From Pelagihabitans sp947500445 (lineage in GTDB: Bacteria; Bacteroidota; Bacteroidia; Flavobacteriales; Flavobacteriaceae), in assembly GCF_050589625.1 (NCBI RefSeq), contig NZ_JBNGOP010000010.1, forward strand, positions 1 through 64,000: a stretch of 64,000 bases of DNA. The letters run 5' to 3'. Positions 9,335 through 18,011 of the stretch are shown one piece after another (position 1 is the stretch's first letter; each line of letters begins with the position of its first letter). A program made the position numbers and the translations under genes. The notes below the pieces were generated by a model that did not search any database, was not told the origin of the DNA, and saw only the letters and a list, made by a program, of their open reading frames with translations.

Positions 9335-9657
9335 GTTTTAGCGGAAAACAAGTACAAGTTCAAGCGTCAAGTTCAAGTTCATTTCGCTTACTACTTTGCA
9401 CCGAATACTTCGTACTGCCTAAAAAAACGGATTGCTTCGCTGAAAGAACAGAGAGAACAGAACAAAGAAAATAGAACAAAGGCAAGTTTAAATTCATTCC
9501 CCTTTATACTGAATACTTCGTACTACTTGAGAAAAGGACCGTTCGTTTAGCTGAAAAAACAAAGAGAACAGAATAAAGACAAGTTAAATGTAAATTCATT
9601 GCTCTCAGTACTAACTACTTCGTACTAGATACTTTTTACCTACCCCCCAACCGTTCC
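9335..9657. repeat. Degenerate ~100-bp tandem repeats, non-coding
   Basis: A gene-free gap. The motif TACTTCGTACT recurs at about 9407, 9515 and 9616, each copy preceded by short CAAGTTCAA- or TAAATTCA-like runs. The first two are followed by a segment reading roughly ...TTCGCTGAAAGAACAGAGAACA. The unit is about 100-108 bp and imperfect. Related copies occur at 14824-15080 on the other side of the crtY-receptor-mntR-zip block. No protein frame is conserved. Confidence 0.6.
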
Positions 9658-10794
9658 TTAAAAAAGTCTTCTGATTATCGCTTTTATAAACGGTCCGCTC
9701 TTTACGGAGGTCATGTACCGAACGTCTTCAAAAAAGTTGGTTTCTTCATCCAAAAACTTAAAAATGAACTGTGGAGATCGGTTTTTAAAAAGGGTTTCAA
9801 AAACGGACTGCCCAATACTGTTGTCATGGCTCAATACATCGAGCAACAGCAGATCGTAATACCAAAATTTATTGCGGTACCGTAACTTTCTTAGGTCCGC
9901 CCCGCTCTTGATATATTCGAGCAAACGGGGAATTTTTTTCGCGGTACTCAAAAAGGTATATCCGGTGCTGGGCTTTGCCCAACCCCCGGCGGTGCCGATG
10001 TAGCGCATGTTTTTGGTGTGGTGTTCGCGAAATTCGTAGGCCGTCATCGGGATACTCCCCTTTTCAACATCGGTAATTTCATATTCCCCGCTGCCCAAGT
10101 TATTTTTCAAATACGCTTGTAATGCCGTTTCATAGGCATTCAAGGGCAATCGTTTTTCCGAAAACAAGGTATACTCTACCAAGGCCTCATTTTCCGAAAA
10201 TGGCAGTATGTACATAAATCGGGTATTCCCTTTTTGCGGGATGGCGAAATCCATGTAGGTTGCGGTATCCGTTCGAAAAATGGGATTTTCCGTTTTTACG
10301 TACCACCCCACAAAATGCTGTTGCAACACGGGATACTTTTGCTGGGCCGTGATCATCTTATAATCGAAAATACTATTGAATACCTTTTTTGCACTGTAGG
10401 TGCCATCTACGGTAGTAACGGTTACTTTGGTCCCGTGATCTTCCGCCCGAAGTACCTCCTCTTGTTCAAAAACAATGTTGGAATACCCCTGTAGCCGTTC
10501 CTTGTAGGTTTTATAAAAGGTGATGCCCTTTATCATTTTATAGGAATAAGGGGCAATATCATACGTTTTGGAATGTGTTTTTCCACCAAAAAAAACTTTT
10601 GGCCATATCCGGTCTACAATGGGGTCGAAAGCACCGTTGCCTTTTTCCCAGAAACACCAGGTCCTGTCGTTGGTGTTTTTGGGGTCCTTATCCAACAACA
10701 AAATGGACTTATTGGAGAAGAAAACATCTTTCCCCATGGCGTCGGCAAGCATCAACCCTGCCGCACCGGCACCAATAATGATATAATCGAACAT
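9658..10794 (-). CDS. crtY: Lycopene beta-cyclase
   Basis: FAD-dependent cyclase of 378 residues that closes the beta-ionone rings of lycopene to give beta-carotene. The N-terminus carries a Rossmann dinucleotide motif (FDYIIIGAGAAGLMLADAM), and the segment YIGTAGGWAKPSTGYTF corresponds to the conserved cyclase motif near residue 270. Length is typical for CrtY-type cyclases. A TTG at 10809 is in frame, but the ATG at 10794 places the nucleotide-binding strand at the very N-terminus, as usual. No other crt gene is in the window, although the prenyl synthase upstream could supply precursor. Confidence 0.9.
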   Translation of the reverse strand: MFDYIIIGAGAAGLMLADAMGKDVFFSNKSILLLDKDPKNTNDRTWCFWEKGNGAFDPIVDRIWPKVFFGGKTHSKTYDIAPYSYKMIKGITFYKTYKERLQGYSNIVFEQEEVLRAEDHGTKVTVTTVDGTYSAKKVFNSIFDYKMITAQQKYPVLQQHFVGWYVKTENPIFRTDTATYMDFAIPQKGNTRFMYILPFSENEALVEYTLFSEKRLPLNAYETALQAYLKNNLGSGEYEITDVEKGSIPMTAYEFREHHTKNMRYIGTAGGWAKPSTGYTFLSTAKKIPRLLEYIKSGADLRKLRYRNKFWYYDLLLLDVLSHDNSIGQSVFETLFKNRSPQFIFKFLDEETNFFEDVRYMTSVKSGPFIKAIIRRLF

Positions 10795-10890
10795 TTTTGA
10801 GTTGGACAAGGGCCTGCTATTGGGGTGTTAAAACTGGATTAAAAATAAGGATTTCAGCCATTAGAAATCAGTGTATCCCTAACTATTACT

Positions 10891-13173
10891 TTAGTTAATA
10901 CGATAGCGCACTCCTAAAAAGGCGCGTATGCCCTGATTTGGTCCATATACATAGGAAGGATCGAAGGTCAACGCGTTAGGGTTATCCGCGGTAGCCACTG
11001 CGGCACCGTTGTTGTCAAAAACCACATTATTGTCGAAAGGATCGTTCGCGCGGGCAATGATAAACGGATTTCCGCGGTTGGGGGTCCAATCCAACAGATT
11101 TTTAACTCCTCCATAAATCTCCAAATTTTCAAGGCCTTTGTAGGTAAACTGCACGTTCTGTATGCTCCAAACAGGCGAATAATCGCTCCTTGGGTCGGTT
11201 TCCCCCAAGGTGGGCAAACGCATGGGACCGTAAAGATTTCCGGTGTAATCGACACTCAGATCCATACTCTTGAAAGTATACCCTACATTCCACGTTCCGG
11301 TATAGCTTTCGGTCAGTATTTGACGCCTTCGAATACCGTTTTCGGTCTGGCTCACGTCTTGAAAGGTAGCTCCCAAAAGGAATTTTAAGCCCGATGGAAA
11401 CACCACATCAATATTAGCGCTTACCCCTTGGGAAACCGAAGTGCCGTCCAGATTGTCGTAAATGATCTGGTTGGGATCGGTATCGTAGTCCGGTAAAATG
11501 GCGTTGCTGAAATTGGTATAAAAAACGGAGGCGTCGATATTCGCAAAAGTGCCGTTGTCCCCATAAATTTTTTTTAGAAAGTTGAGGTTAAAGTTAAAGG
11601 ACCGCTCCGGCTCCAAAGCCTCGGTAACGATAACATCGCGGGCCCCGGTCAGTGCGGCATGATCTTCCGTAAATAGGTTCACTACCCGAAAACCGGTACC
11701 GGCATTGAGCCGCAAAATGGCATTATCGCTTACTTTCCAACGATAGGCCGTTCGTGGCGTGTAAATATTTCCATGGCGTTTGTCATAATCGTAGCGTAGG
11801 CCCAAAAGCAATGAATGCCTATCGGCAAGTTGAATTTCATCTTGCATGAACAAACTGGGTATCGCTACCTCGTCGGCAGCTACGGTAGCGGTGGTATTAT
11901 CATCATAAAAGTTGTACCGCAAGGCACTTCCGAAAAGCAGATCGTGCCGCCCCCATTTTTTGTCCCAGGTCAATTGTCCGAAACCGATACGCTGATCTGC
12001 CAAATATGGAACATTCCCATAAACCGAATTTTGATCGTGATCGTTATACGAAAAGGAGAACAGCACCTTTTCGGTTACGGGCAATTGATAGGTGCCGAGC
12101 ACCTCCCATCGGCGGGTGTAAATACTTTCGCCATATATTTCGTCACCTCCCCGAAACTCGGGTGTCCATTGCAGTTCCCCGCCCCATCGATCTTCATAAA
12201 AAAAACGACCGGCCAAGGAAAAAACACGATTTTCGGACCGTTCAAAATTCCATTTTTGAAAAACGGAAATACGGTCTTGCAGGGTGAGGTCGGTAAAATT
12301 GTCCCCATTATTGTCGATTAACTCGTCATAGTTGAAATAGTTGACCCCAAGCAGCATGTTGGCTTTTTCGCCCACTTTGATTTTTGCCCCAACATCCAGG
12401 TTGTACTCTCCCCAACCGGTGAGGAAGGTGTCCGCAAAAAAATCCGGTGCTTCAAGGGCATTTTTGGTAATAATGTTGATCAATCCGCCTACGGCTTCAC
12501 TACCGTATAAACTGGAAGCGGGACCTTTTACGATCTCGATCTGTTCGATAAGGGAATTGGGTATTCCCGATAGGCCATAAACGGTGCCCAATCCACTAAC
12601 TATGGGCATACCGTCGATCAGCACCAGGGTATAGGGTCCCTCTAATCCGTTAATATGAATATCCCCAGTGTTGCAAACGTTACAATTGATCTGTGGTCGC
12701 ACACCATTCACGTTCTGTAGGGCTTCAAAAATGCTGGCCGTCGGGTTCTGTTTTAAAAAGGTAGGACTGTACACTTCCACCGGAACAGGACTATCGGAAC
12801 GGCGTACCGCCTTTAAGGTTCCGGTAACCACCGTTTCCTCCAAAAGTTCCGCAGCTGCCGAAAGCGAAATCGAAACGTTGAGCGATTCGTTTTCCAAAAT
12901 GGAAACTGTTTTTGAAAATGGACGATATCCGATTACGGTTACCTTTAGTTCATATTGCCCTACCGGCACATTTGGGAGAAGAAAGGCTCCATCCTCTTCG
13001 GTGGCGGTACCCAAAGCGGTTCCTTTTAAGTGCACATTGGCAAAAGGTACCGGCCCCTGATCATCCACGACCAAACCGCGCAAGGCTCCTTTTTGTGCGC
13101 TCAATGAAAAAGATACAAGCAATAACAATAATAAAATGCCCAAGTTATGGCGGCATCTTCTTTTTTCGAACAT
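10891..13173 (-). CDS. TonB-dependent outer-membrane receptor, probably for a metal or metal complex
   Basis: A 760-residue receptor. A signal peptide (ending near LSAQ) is followed by a carboxypeptidase-like regulatory domain (about 30-110), the plug domain (about 125-235) with VLIDGMPIVSGLGTVYGL and IEIVKGPASSLYGSEAVGG, then a beta-barrel to the end. Two plug cysteines in INCNVCNTGDIHING are a distinctive feature. It is divergent from a DtxR/MntR-type regulator and a ZIP transporter, with 75 bases between starts. Uptake of manganese, iron or zinc in chelated form is therefore inferred; the substrate is not evident from the protein itself. Confidence 0.88.
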   Translation of the reverse strand: MFEKRRCRHNLGILLLLLLVSFSLSAQKGALRGLVVDDQGPVPFANVHLKGTALGTATEEDGAFLLPNVPVGQYELKVTVIGYRPFSKTVSILENESLNVSISLSAAAELLEETVVTGTLKAVRRSDSPVPVEVYSPTFLKQNPTASIFEALQNVNGVRPQINCNVCNTGDIHINGLEGPYTLVLIDGMPIVSGLGTVYGLSGIPNSLIEQIEIVKGPASSLYGSEAVGGLINIITKNALEAPDFFADTFLTGWGEYNLDVGAKIKVGEKANMLLGVNYFNYDELIDNNGDNFTDLTLQDRISVFQKWNFERSENRVFSLAGRFFYEDRWGGELQWTPEFRGGDEIYGESIYTRRWEVLGTYQLPVTEKVLFSFSYNDHDQNSVYGNVPYLADQRIGFGQLTWDKKWGRHDLLFGSALRYNFYDDNTTATVAADEVAIPSLFMQDEIQLADRHSLLLGLRYDYDKRHGNIYTPRTAYRWKVSDNAILRLNAGTGFRVVNLFTEDHAALTGARDVIVTEALEPERSFNFNLNFLKKIYGDNGTFANIDASVFYTNFSNAILPDYDTDPNQIIYDNLDGTSVSQGVSANIDVVFPSGLKFLLGATFQDVSQTENGIRRRQILTESYTGTWNVGYTFKSMDLSVDYTGNLYGPMRLPTLGETDPRSDYSPVWSIQNVQFTYKGLENLEIYGGVKNLLDWTPNRGNPFIIARANDPFDNNVVFDNNGAAVATADNPNALTFDPSYVYGPNQGIRAFLGVRYRIN

Positions 13174-13190
13174 TAAAAATAATTTTTAGG

Positions 13191-13232
13191 CAAATCTAAA
13201 TATTTGTTTTTACATATAAAAATGTATTTTTG
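13191..13232. promoter_or_regulatory. Divergent promoters and palindrome between the TonB receptor and mntR-like gene
   Basis: Plus strand: TTTG (13203-13206), 18 bases, then TATTTTTG (13225-13232), a near-consensus Bacteroidota promoter 17 bases before the regulator ATG. Minus strand: TAGATTTG (13198-13191) before the receptor gene. Between and overlapping them, TACAT (13211-13215) and ATGTA (13222-13226) form an inverted repeat with 6-base spacing. One bound regulator could block both promoters. Operator identity is inferred. Confidence 0.5.
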
Positions 13233-13248
13233 TCAAAAGTAAAATTAC

Positions 13249-13905
13249 ATGACCCTTTCGGAGGAGGATTATATTAAGGCCATTTATCATTTGGGCAAAG
13301 GCGAAAATACCGCGGTATCGACCAATGCGATAGCCGAACAAATGGCCACCAAACCGTCGTCGGTAACCGATATGATCAAAAAGTTATCGGAAAAGGGCGT
13401 GGCCAATTATCGGAAGTATAAGGGGGTAAGCCTAACGGAATACGGCCAGAAAATTGCACTTACCCTAGTGCGCAAACACCGGCTTTGGGAAGTGTTTTTA
13501 GTGAACGAACTCGATTTTTCTTGGGATGAGGTCCACGAAGTGGCCGAACAACTGGAGCATATTAAAAGTGAGAAACTGGTCGATCGTTTGGACAAGCTTC
13601 TCGGTTACCCGCAAGTAGATCCCCACGGCGATCCTATCCCTTCCAAGGAAGGGGAATTTAAAAAGGCGGTCAAAAAACTATTGAACGATATCCCCATAGG
13701 TACCAGTGGTATTTGTGTCGGGGTTAAAGATTCGTCCGCACCCTTTCTCAAATTTTTGGACAAGAACAATATTGCCTTGGGGGATACCATTTCCATAGTG
13801 GACAAAGAGGAATTCGACGGCTCTTTTATGATCCGCATCAAGGACCATGATTTGCACATATCACATCAAATTGCCAATAACCTTTACCTTAAAATAACCG
13901 AATGA
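13249..13905 (+). CDS. DtxR/MntR-family metal-dependent transcriptional regulator
   Basis: A 218-residue regulator. The N-terminal winged helix (about 1-65) includes TKPSSVTDMIKKLSEKG. The central dimerisation and metal-binding helices (about 65-140) include VRKHRLWEVFLVNELDFSWDE style motifs, and the C-terminus (about 150-218) is an SH3-like FeoA domain. Such proteins repress metal uptake genes when Mn(II) or Fe(II) is bound. Its stop overlaps the ATG of the ZIP gene by 4 bases and it is divergent from the TonB receptor, so both are likely targets. Whether it senses Mn or Fe cannot be settled here: the position equivalent to MntR Glu11 appears to be Lys. Confidence 0.88.
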   Translation: MTLSEEDYIKAIYHLGKGENTAVSTNAIAEQMATKPSSVTDMIKKLSEKGVANYRKYKGVSLTEYGQKIALTLVRKHRLWEVFLVNELDFSWDEVHEVAEQLEHIKSEKLVDRLDKLLGYPQVDPHGDPIPSKEGEFKKAVKKLLNDIPIGTSGICVGVKDSSAPFLKFLDKNNIALGDTISIVDKEEFDGSFMIRIKDHDLHISHQIANNLYLKITE

Positions 13906-14729
13906 CCATGGAAGCGATCATTTCCTATTTTGAATCCATCGACCCTATTTTAGCGGCCTTTTATGCTACTTTGTTTACCTGGGGACTTACCGCGGCAGGT
14001 GCCGCATTGGTTTTTTTGTTCAAAGGCATGAACAGGGCCTTGTTGGACGGTATGCTCGGTTTTACCGGAGGTGTTATGGTCGCGGCCAGCTTTTGGAGCC
14101 TGCTCGCTCCCGGAATTGAAATGAGTTCCGGTGAGGGTTTTGTAAAAGTGATTCCCGCGGCAGTCGGTTTTTTGTTGGGTGCCGCTTTTATTTTCGGATT
14201 GGATAAGGTACTGCCCCACTTGCACATCAATTTTAAGGAAAGTGAAAGCGAGGGGATTAAAACCCCTTGGCACCGAACAACGCTATTAACGCTCGCGATC
14301 ACGCTCCACAACATTCCGGAAGGCCTTGCGGTAGGGGTGCTTTTCGGTGGCGTTGCGGCCGGGTTCGAAGGCGCCAGTATCGGGGGTGCCGTAGCGCTGG
14401 CATTGGGTATCGGTCTTCAGAATTTTCCAGAGGGTTTTGCAGTGGCCATGCCCTTGCGCAGACAGGGATTGAGCCGGACGAAAAGTTTTCTATACGGGCA
14501 AGCCTCCGCTTTGGTGGAGCCGATCGCCGCCGTTTTAGGGGCGTGGGCCGTGCTTACCTTTGAACCCATACTTCCGTACGCCCTATCTTTTGCCGCTGGG
14601 GCAATGATCTTTGTGGTAGTGGAGGAGGTCATTCCCGAAACCCAACAGGACAAATACACCGATATCGCCACCATGGGCTTTATTGCCGGCTTTATAATTA
14701 TGATGATGCTGGATGTAGGACTGGGGTAG
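13902..14729 (+). CDS. ZIP-family divalent metal transporter
   Basis: Inner-membrane protein of 275 residues with about eight hydrophobic helices. The metal-site motif of helix 4 is intact (LHNIPEGLAVG). In helix 5 it reads QNFPEGFAVAM, so the usual His is Gln. It overlaps the regulator stop by 4 bases, indicating a two-gene operon. ZIP proteins import Zn, Fe or Mn; the coupling to a DtxR/MntR regulator favours Mn or Fe. A second ATG two codons in (13908) is an equally plausible start. Confidence 0.9.
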   Translation: MTMEAIISYFESIDPILAAFYATLFTWGLTAAGAALVFLFKGMNRALLDGMLGFTGGVMVAASFWSLLAPGIEMSSGEGFVKVIPAAVGFLLGAAFIFGLDKVLPHLHINFKESESEGIKTPWHRTTLLTLAITLHNIPEGLAVGVLFGGVAAGFEGASIGGAVALALGIGLQNFPEGFAVAMPLRRQGLSRTKSFLYGQASALVEPIAAVLGAWAVLTFEPILPYALSFAAGAMIFVVVEEVIPETQQDKYTDIATMGFIAGFIIMMMLDVGLG

Positions 14730-15225
14730 TTAACTTTACAAGTTCAAGGGACAAATTCAAACTCAAACTCAAACTCAAATATCAAATTCAAACACAGGCT
14801 CAAGAGCCAAATTCAAGCCTCTTGGTACTAACTACTTTGTACTAAATACTACTTATTTGAAAAAAGACCGCTGCGCTTAAAAAAAAAGAACAAGGACAAA
14901 GGAACCTTTCCGCCAATCCAAAAAATGGATGTCATGTCGAGCCTGTCGAGACACCTGTACCAAATTCAAACTCAAATATCACAAACACAAGCTCAAGCTC
15001 AAGAGTCAAGTTCAAGCCTCTTAATACTAACTACTTTGTACTAAATATTTATTTGAAAAAAGACCGCTGCGCTGAGAGATAAAAGAGCACAGAAAAAAGA
15101 GAATAGAAAAGAGAGGAAACACAAGTTCAAACGATACTTTTTACTAACCACTAACCACTAACCACTAACCACTAACCACTAACCACTAACCACTACCAGC
15201 AGCCAACTTCCAATTAAAACAACAC
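14730..15225. repeat. Non-coding repeat region after the ZIP gene
   Basis: No gene seen. The gap contains CAAACT/CAAATTCA-type short tandem runs (about 14751-14815 and 14960-15015), two near-identical ~60-bp copies of a TACTAACTACTTTGTACTAAATA unit ending in GAAAAAAGACCGCTGCGCT (14824-14874 and 15024-15073, about 200 bp apart), and seven perfect tandem copies of CTAACCA (15144-15192). The TACTAACTACTT unit is the one repeated at 9335-9657. Confidence 0.65.
15144..15192. repeat. Seven tandem copies of the heptamer CTAACCA
   Basis: Seven perfect 7-bp units in a row followed by a broken one (CTACC). It is a simple-sequence repeat just downstream of the DUF3570 gene stop on the opposite strand and is outside any coding region, so slippage here would not change a protein. 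Confidence 0.9.
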
Positions 15226-16596
15226 TTAGTCCAATACAAACTGAATGCCCAAGGTGGCGATATACGATCCAAAGGCCGTATCGCGGTCATACATGAAGTA
15301 GTTGATGTCTATTGCTTTAAGTCCAAATTTCCACAGCTGCAGTTTGGTAAAGATATCGGTGTACGAAACCCCTAGACCATACTGATTGGCAATGTATTCC
15401 GAAAGGTCAAAATCGGAGGTGTAAAATCGATCGGTACTCATATGTTCATCATAGGGCGCAAAATAGTCGGCTGCCGTTTGTTGGTAAAAACGATAGGAGG
15501 GCCGAACGGTAAACGCATCGGAGAGCATTATCGGCAACTCCAATCTGGCCGTGTGCGATGTAATGCCCCAATCATCAAAATAGTAGCGGTAGTAGGTCCG
15601 TAGGGCAATCGTTTCCGAGGCGAACCAGTTCAGACGCCCACCAAAGGCCACTTTAAAACGGTTCTCGGGAAGTTTTTCTATGTCGTCCGCCAAATGAAAA
15701 CCTTCTAAAAACGTATCGGCAACATCCGAAAAGTATACCCGCTGAAATGGGGTGGACAGTAGACCTTCCTGTCGTACCAGATCCACCGTTAGCCCTCCTT
15801 GAACCTTTTGGTGCAAGATCTGCGAAAAACCAAGTTCTAGCGCATAGGTATTTCGTTTTTCATTGTCGAATTGGGCAAATTGTGGCGCATAATCGGTATT
15901 TCCGGTAAGTTCACTTTGGCGAAACGATCCAAAACCTCCCGTTGCGAAAGGCCTCAGTTCAGAGGGATAAATAGCGTCCCAAGCATCCAAAAATACCTTG
16001 GCATTTACGCTAATACTGGTATTTTTTTGATGGAACTGTTGTACGTATCCGCCTCCGAAACCAATGGAAAAATAGTCGTATTCCGAAGATACCGATGCCA
16101 TACCCGACCATACCTTGTTCCGGTCTGCCGAAGTGTGGCTGTAACTACCCGTGAAATTCGCCCAGGTATCGGCCCTGGAAGCTCCCGAACTGGCAACGAA
16201 CGCGTCGGCAGGTAGGCTTCCATCGAACGGATTTACGTTACTTGAGGAAGCAGAGGTATAGGCCGATACCCCGGCATCAATGGTCAATACATCATTGTCG
16301 TTCAAAGGAATGGAAACAACGATGCTTCCCGCGGCGTCCGTCAGTTCTTCGGTGCCGATACCCCCGGACACTGCCGCGTTTTCTCCCTCTTGGGCGTAGT
16401 AGCTCGATATCAGGTCGACTTCCGTACTTTCTAAAACCCGTTTGGTATAGGTCGGCTTGTCGGCATTGGTTCCCGTTTGGGCAAGGCACCCAAAACTTCC
16501 CGACCAAAACGATAGCGTCAGCACAATGGCCAGTTGGAACGGCGATACTATTTTTGGTTTAGTTGCACCCACAGCCGCCTCCTGTTTTACCTCCAT
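15226..16596 (-). CDS. DUF3570 outer-membrane-like protein of the ApbE gene set
   Basis: A 456-residue protein with a hydrophobic signal segment (about 18-40), followed by repeated amphipathic strands ending in IATLGIQFVLD, the aromatic/hydrophobic end typical of outer-membrane beta-barrels. It resembles DUF3570, a family found beside DUF4266 and ApbE. Residues near 137-140 read SGAS, resembling the (S/T)GA(S/T) sites flavinylated by ApbE; this is a candidate only. The ATG at 16596 overlaps the end of the DUF4266 gene by 38 bases; a GTG two codons earlier is also in frame. Function is unknown; an extracytoplasmic redox role is inferred from the operon. Confidence 0.82.
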   Translation of the reverse strand: MEVKQEAAVGATKPKIVSPFQLAIVLTLSFWSGSFGCLAQTGTNADKPTYTKRVLESTEVDLISSYYAQEGENAAVSGGIGTEELTDAAGSIVVSIPLNDNDVLTIDAGVSAYTSASSSNVNPFDGSLPADAFVASSGASRADTWANFTGSYSHTSADRNKVWSGMASVSSEYDYFSIGFGGGYVQQFHQKNTSISVNAKVFLDAWDAIYPSELRPFATGGFGSFRQSELTGNTDYAPQFAQFDNEKRNTYALELGFSQILHQKVQGGLTVDLVRQEGLLSTPFQRVYFSDVADTFLEGFHLADDIEKLPENRFKVAFGGRLNWFASETIALRTYYRYYFDDWGITSHTARLELPIMLSDAFTVRPSYRFYQQTAADYFAPYDEHMSTDRFYTSDFDLSEYIANQYGLGVSYTDIFTKLQLWKFGLKAIDINYFMYDRDTAFGSYIATLGIQFVLD

Positions 16597-16771
16597 TGGC
16601 ACCTACCGCACCTTCACGGTACGATTGGGCGACCAAAACATGTCGGTTGCATTTTTTATCGGTCAGTTCCATCTCGGAATCGTTCAGGTAGGCTTTTTCA
16701 TATTCCTTTACTACCAAGCAACTATTTAAAAAGGCCGCTGCGCAAACCGCCAAAAGGAGTCGTTTCATCAT
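16559..16771 (-). CDS. DUF4266-type small lipoprotein with Cys-rich Gly tail
   Basis: A 70-residue lipoprotein: signal with lipobox LNSC, then a short conserved body (VAQSYREGAVGANGG) and a tail GGGCGCN. It matches DUF4266, a family encoded between ApbE and DUF3570. The two closely spaced cysteines could bind metal or a cofactor or form a disulfide; none is proven. Its start overlaps the ApbE stop by 4 bases and its end overlaps the DUF3570 start, indicating tight translational coupling. Confidence 0.8.
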   Translation of the reverse strand: MMKRLLLAVCAAAFLNSCLVVKEYEKAYLNDSEMELTDKKCNRHVLVAQSYREGAVGANGGKTGGGCGCN

Positions 16772-17748
16772 AGTTTTGCGATTTCTATTTCTTCGGATGC
16801 AAAAAGGGTTCCCTTGTCATCGATAATAATGCAGGATACCCCGGGAATTTGGGCGATTCGATTTAGCCCTACGGTTTTGCCCATTACAAAAATCGAAGTT
16901 GCCAAGGCATCCGCCAACTCCGCCTTTGGGGCGAACACCGTTACGCTCACCAGTCCGTTCGAAGGATATCCGGTGCGGGGATCGATAATATGGGAGTAGC
17001 GTTTTCCGTTAAAAACAACGTATTTCTCATAGTTTCCAGAGGTTACCACGGCACCTTCTGTTACCGGTAAGGTTCCGTACGCCTTTTGTTTGTCCATGGG
17101 GTTGGTAATGGCTACTTTCCAAGGCGCACCGTTAGGTTGCAGGCCCCAGGCGGTAATATCGCCCGAAGCGTTGATAATGCCCGAGGAAACGCCCATATCC
17201 CGCAATAATTTTTTGGCCCTGTCGGCGGCATATCCCTTTCCGATGGCGCCAAAACCGATCTTCATCCCGGACCGCTTTAAATATACCGCACTGTTTATTT
17301 TATCCAATTCCACGTTCTTGTAGCCTACCTTGGCTACGGAAGCCTTTACTTCTTCGCTGTTGGGCATCTTTTGCATACTTCCGTCGAACTGCCAAATGTG
17401 ATCCATGGAGGCGTAGGTAATGTCAAAAGCACCATCGGTAAGTTGCGAAAGTCCCAAGGCCCGCTCGATGAGTTCGAACAGTTCTCGGTCCACCAGTACC
17501 GCTTTTTTTCCGGCATTTCTATTAATTTCCGAGGTTTGCGAATCGGGGTCCCATGAGGAAATCAATTTTTCGATCCGTTCCATTTCGTTAACCGCATTGG
17601 TAATATGTTTATCGGCAGCGGCGGAATCGGGAGCGACCACCGTAATCTCAAAATCGCTCCCCATCAACATAAGGGAGCGCTTAAACGTATTTTGCGACCA
17701 GCCGTAGGTGGTGATCAACATCGAAAAAATGACAACGAGGCGTTTCAA
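16768..17748 (-). CDS. apbE: FAD:protein FMN transferase
   Basis: Periplasmic enzyme of 326 residues that transfers FMN from FAD to a Ser/Thr of target proteins. Recognisable parts are the N-terminal LMGSDFEITV, the central FGAIGKGYAADRA and NASGDITAWG, and the canonical HIIDPRTGYP (about 240-250). A signal peptide ends near YGWSQ. The first codon is TTG; this start is preferred because it supplies the basic n-region (MKR) of the signal, while an ATG nine codons later would remove it. It is first in the apbE-DUF4266-DUF3570 operon. Confidence 0.9.
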   Translation of the reverse strand: MKRLVVIFSMLITTYGWSQNTFKRSLMLMGSDFEITVVAPDSAAADKHITNAVNEMERIEKLISSWDPDSQTSEINRNAGKKAVLVDRELFELIERALGLSQLTDGAFDITYASMDHIWQFDGSMQKMPNSEEVKASVAKVGYKNVELDKINSAVYLKRSGMKIGFGAIGKGYAADRAKKLLRDMGVSSGIINASGDITAWGLQPNGAPWKVAITNPMDKQKAYGTLPVTEGAVVTSGNYEKYVVFNGKRYSHIIDPRTGYPSNGLVSVTVFAPKAELADALATSIFVMGKTVGLNRIAQIPGVSCIIIDDKGTLFASEEIEIAKL

Positions 17749-18011
17749 TTGCGGTATTTATACGGTTCTGCCAAAAGCACTTTAGACTAATAACGAAGAT
17801 TTCCATAAAGTAATATAAACCTAGGGATTTATCGCCACAAAAGATAGGGACACCGGCCAAAACGACCTGAAAACCTGCTAGCAAAGGTGTTCCGTAGACA
17901 AGAAATCGCGTTTGGCCATTATCGCAATTATAAGGGCACATGCTATTAGTTGTTCAAAAAAACCATACTTTTCACAAAATTTAGTTTCCCCCGAAGATAC
18001 CTCCTACGATT

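Noticed and set aside
10891..13173. SusC-type polysaccharide receptor
   Set aside because: No SusD-like partner is present and the neighbours are metal-related, so a nutrient glycan role is not supported.
15144..15192. Possible CRISPR array
   Set aside because: Units are 7 bp and directly adjacent with no spacers; no cas gene is nearby. No CRISPR array was seen anywhere in the window.
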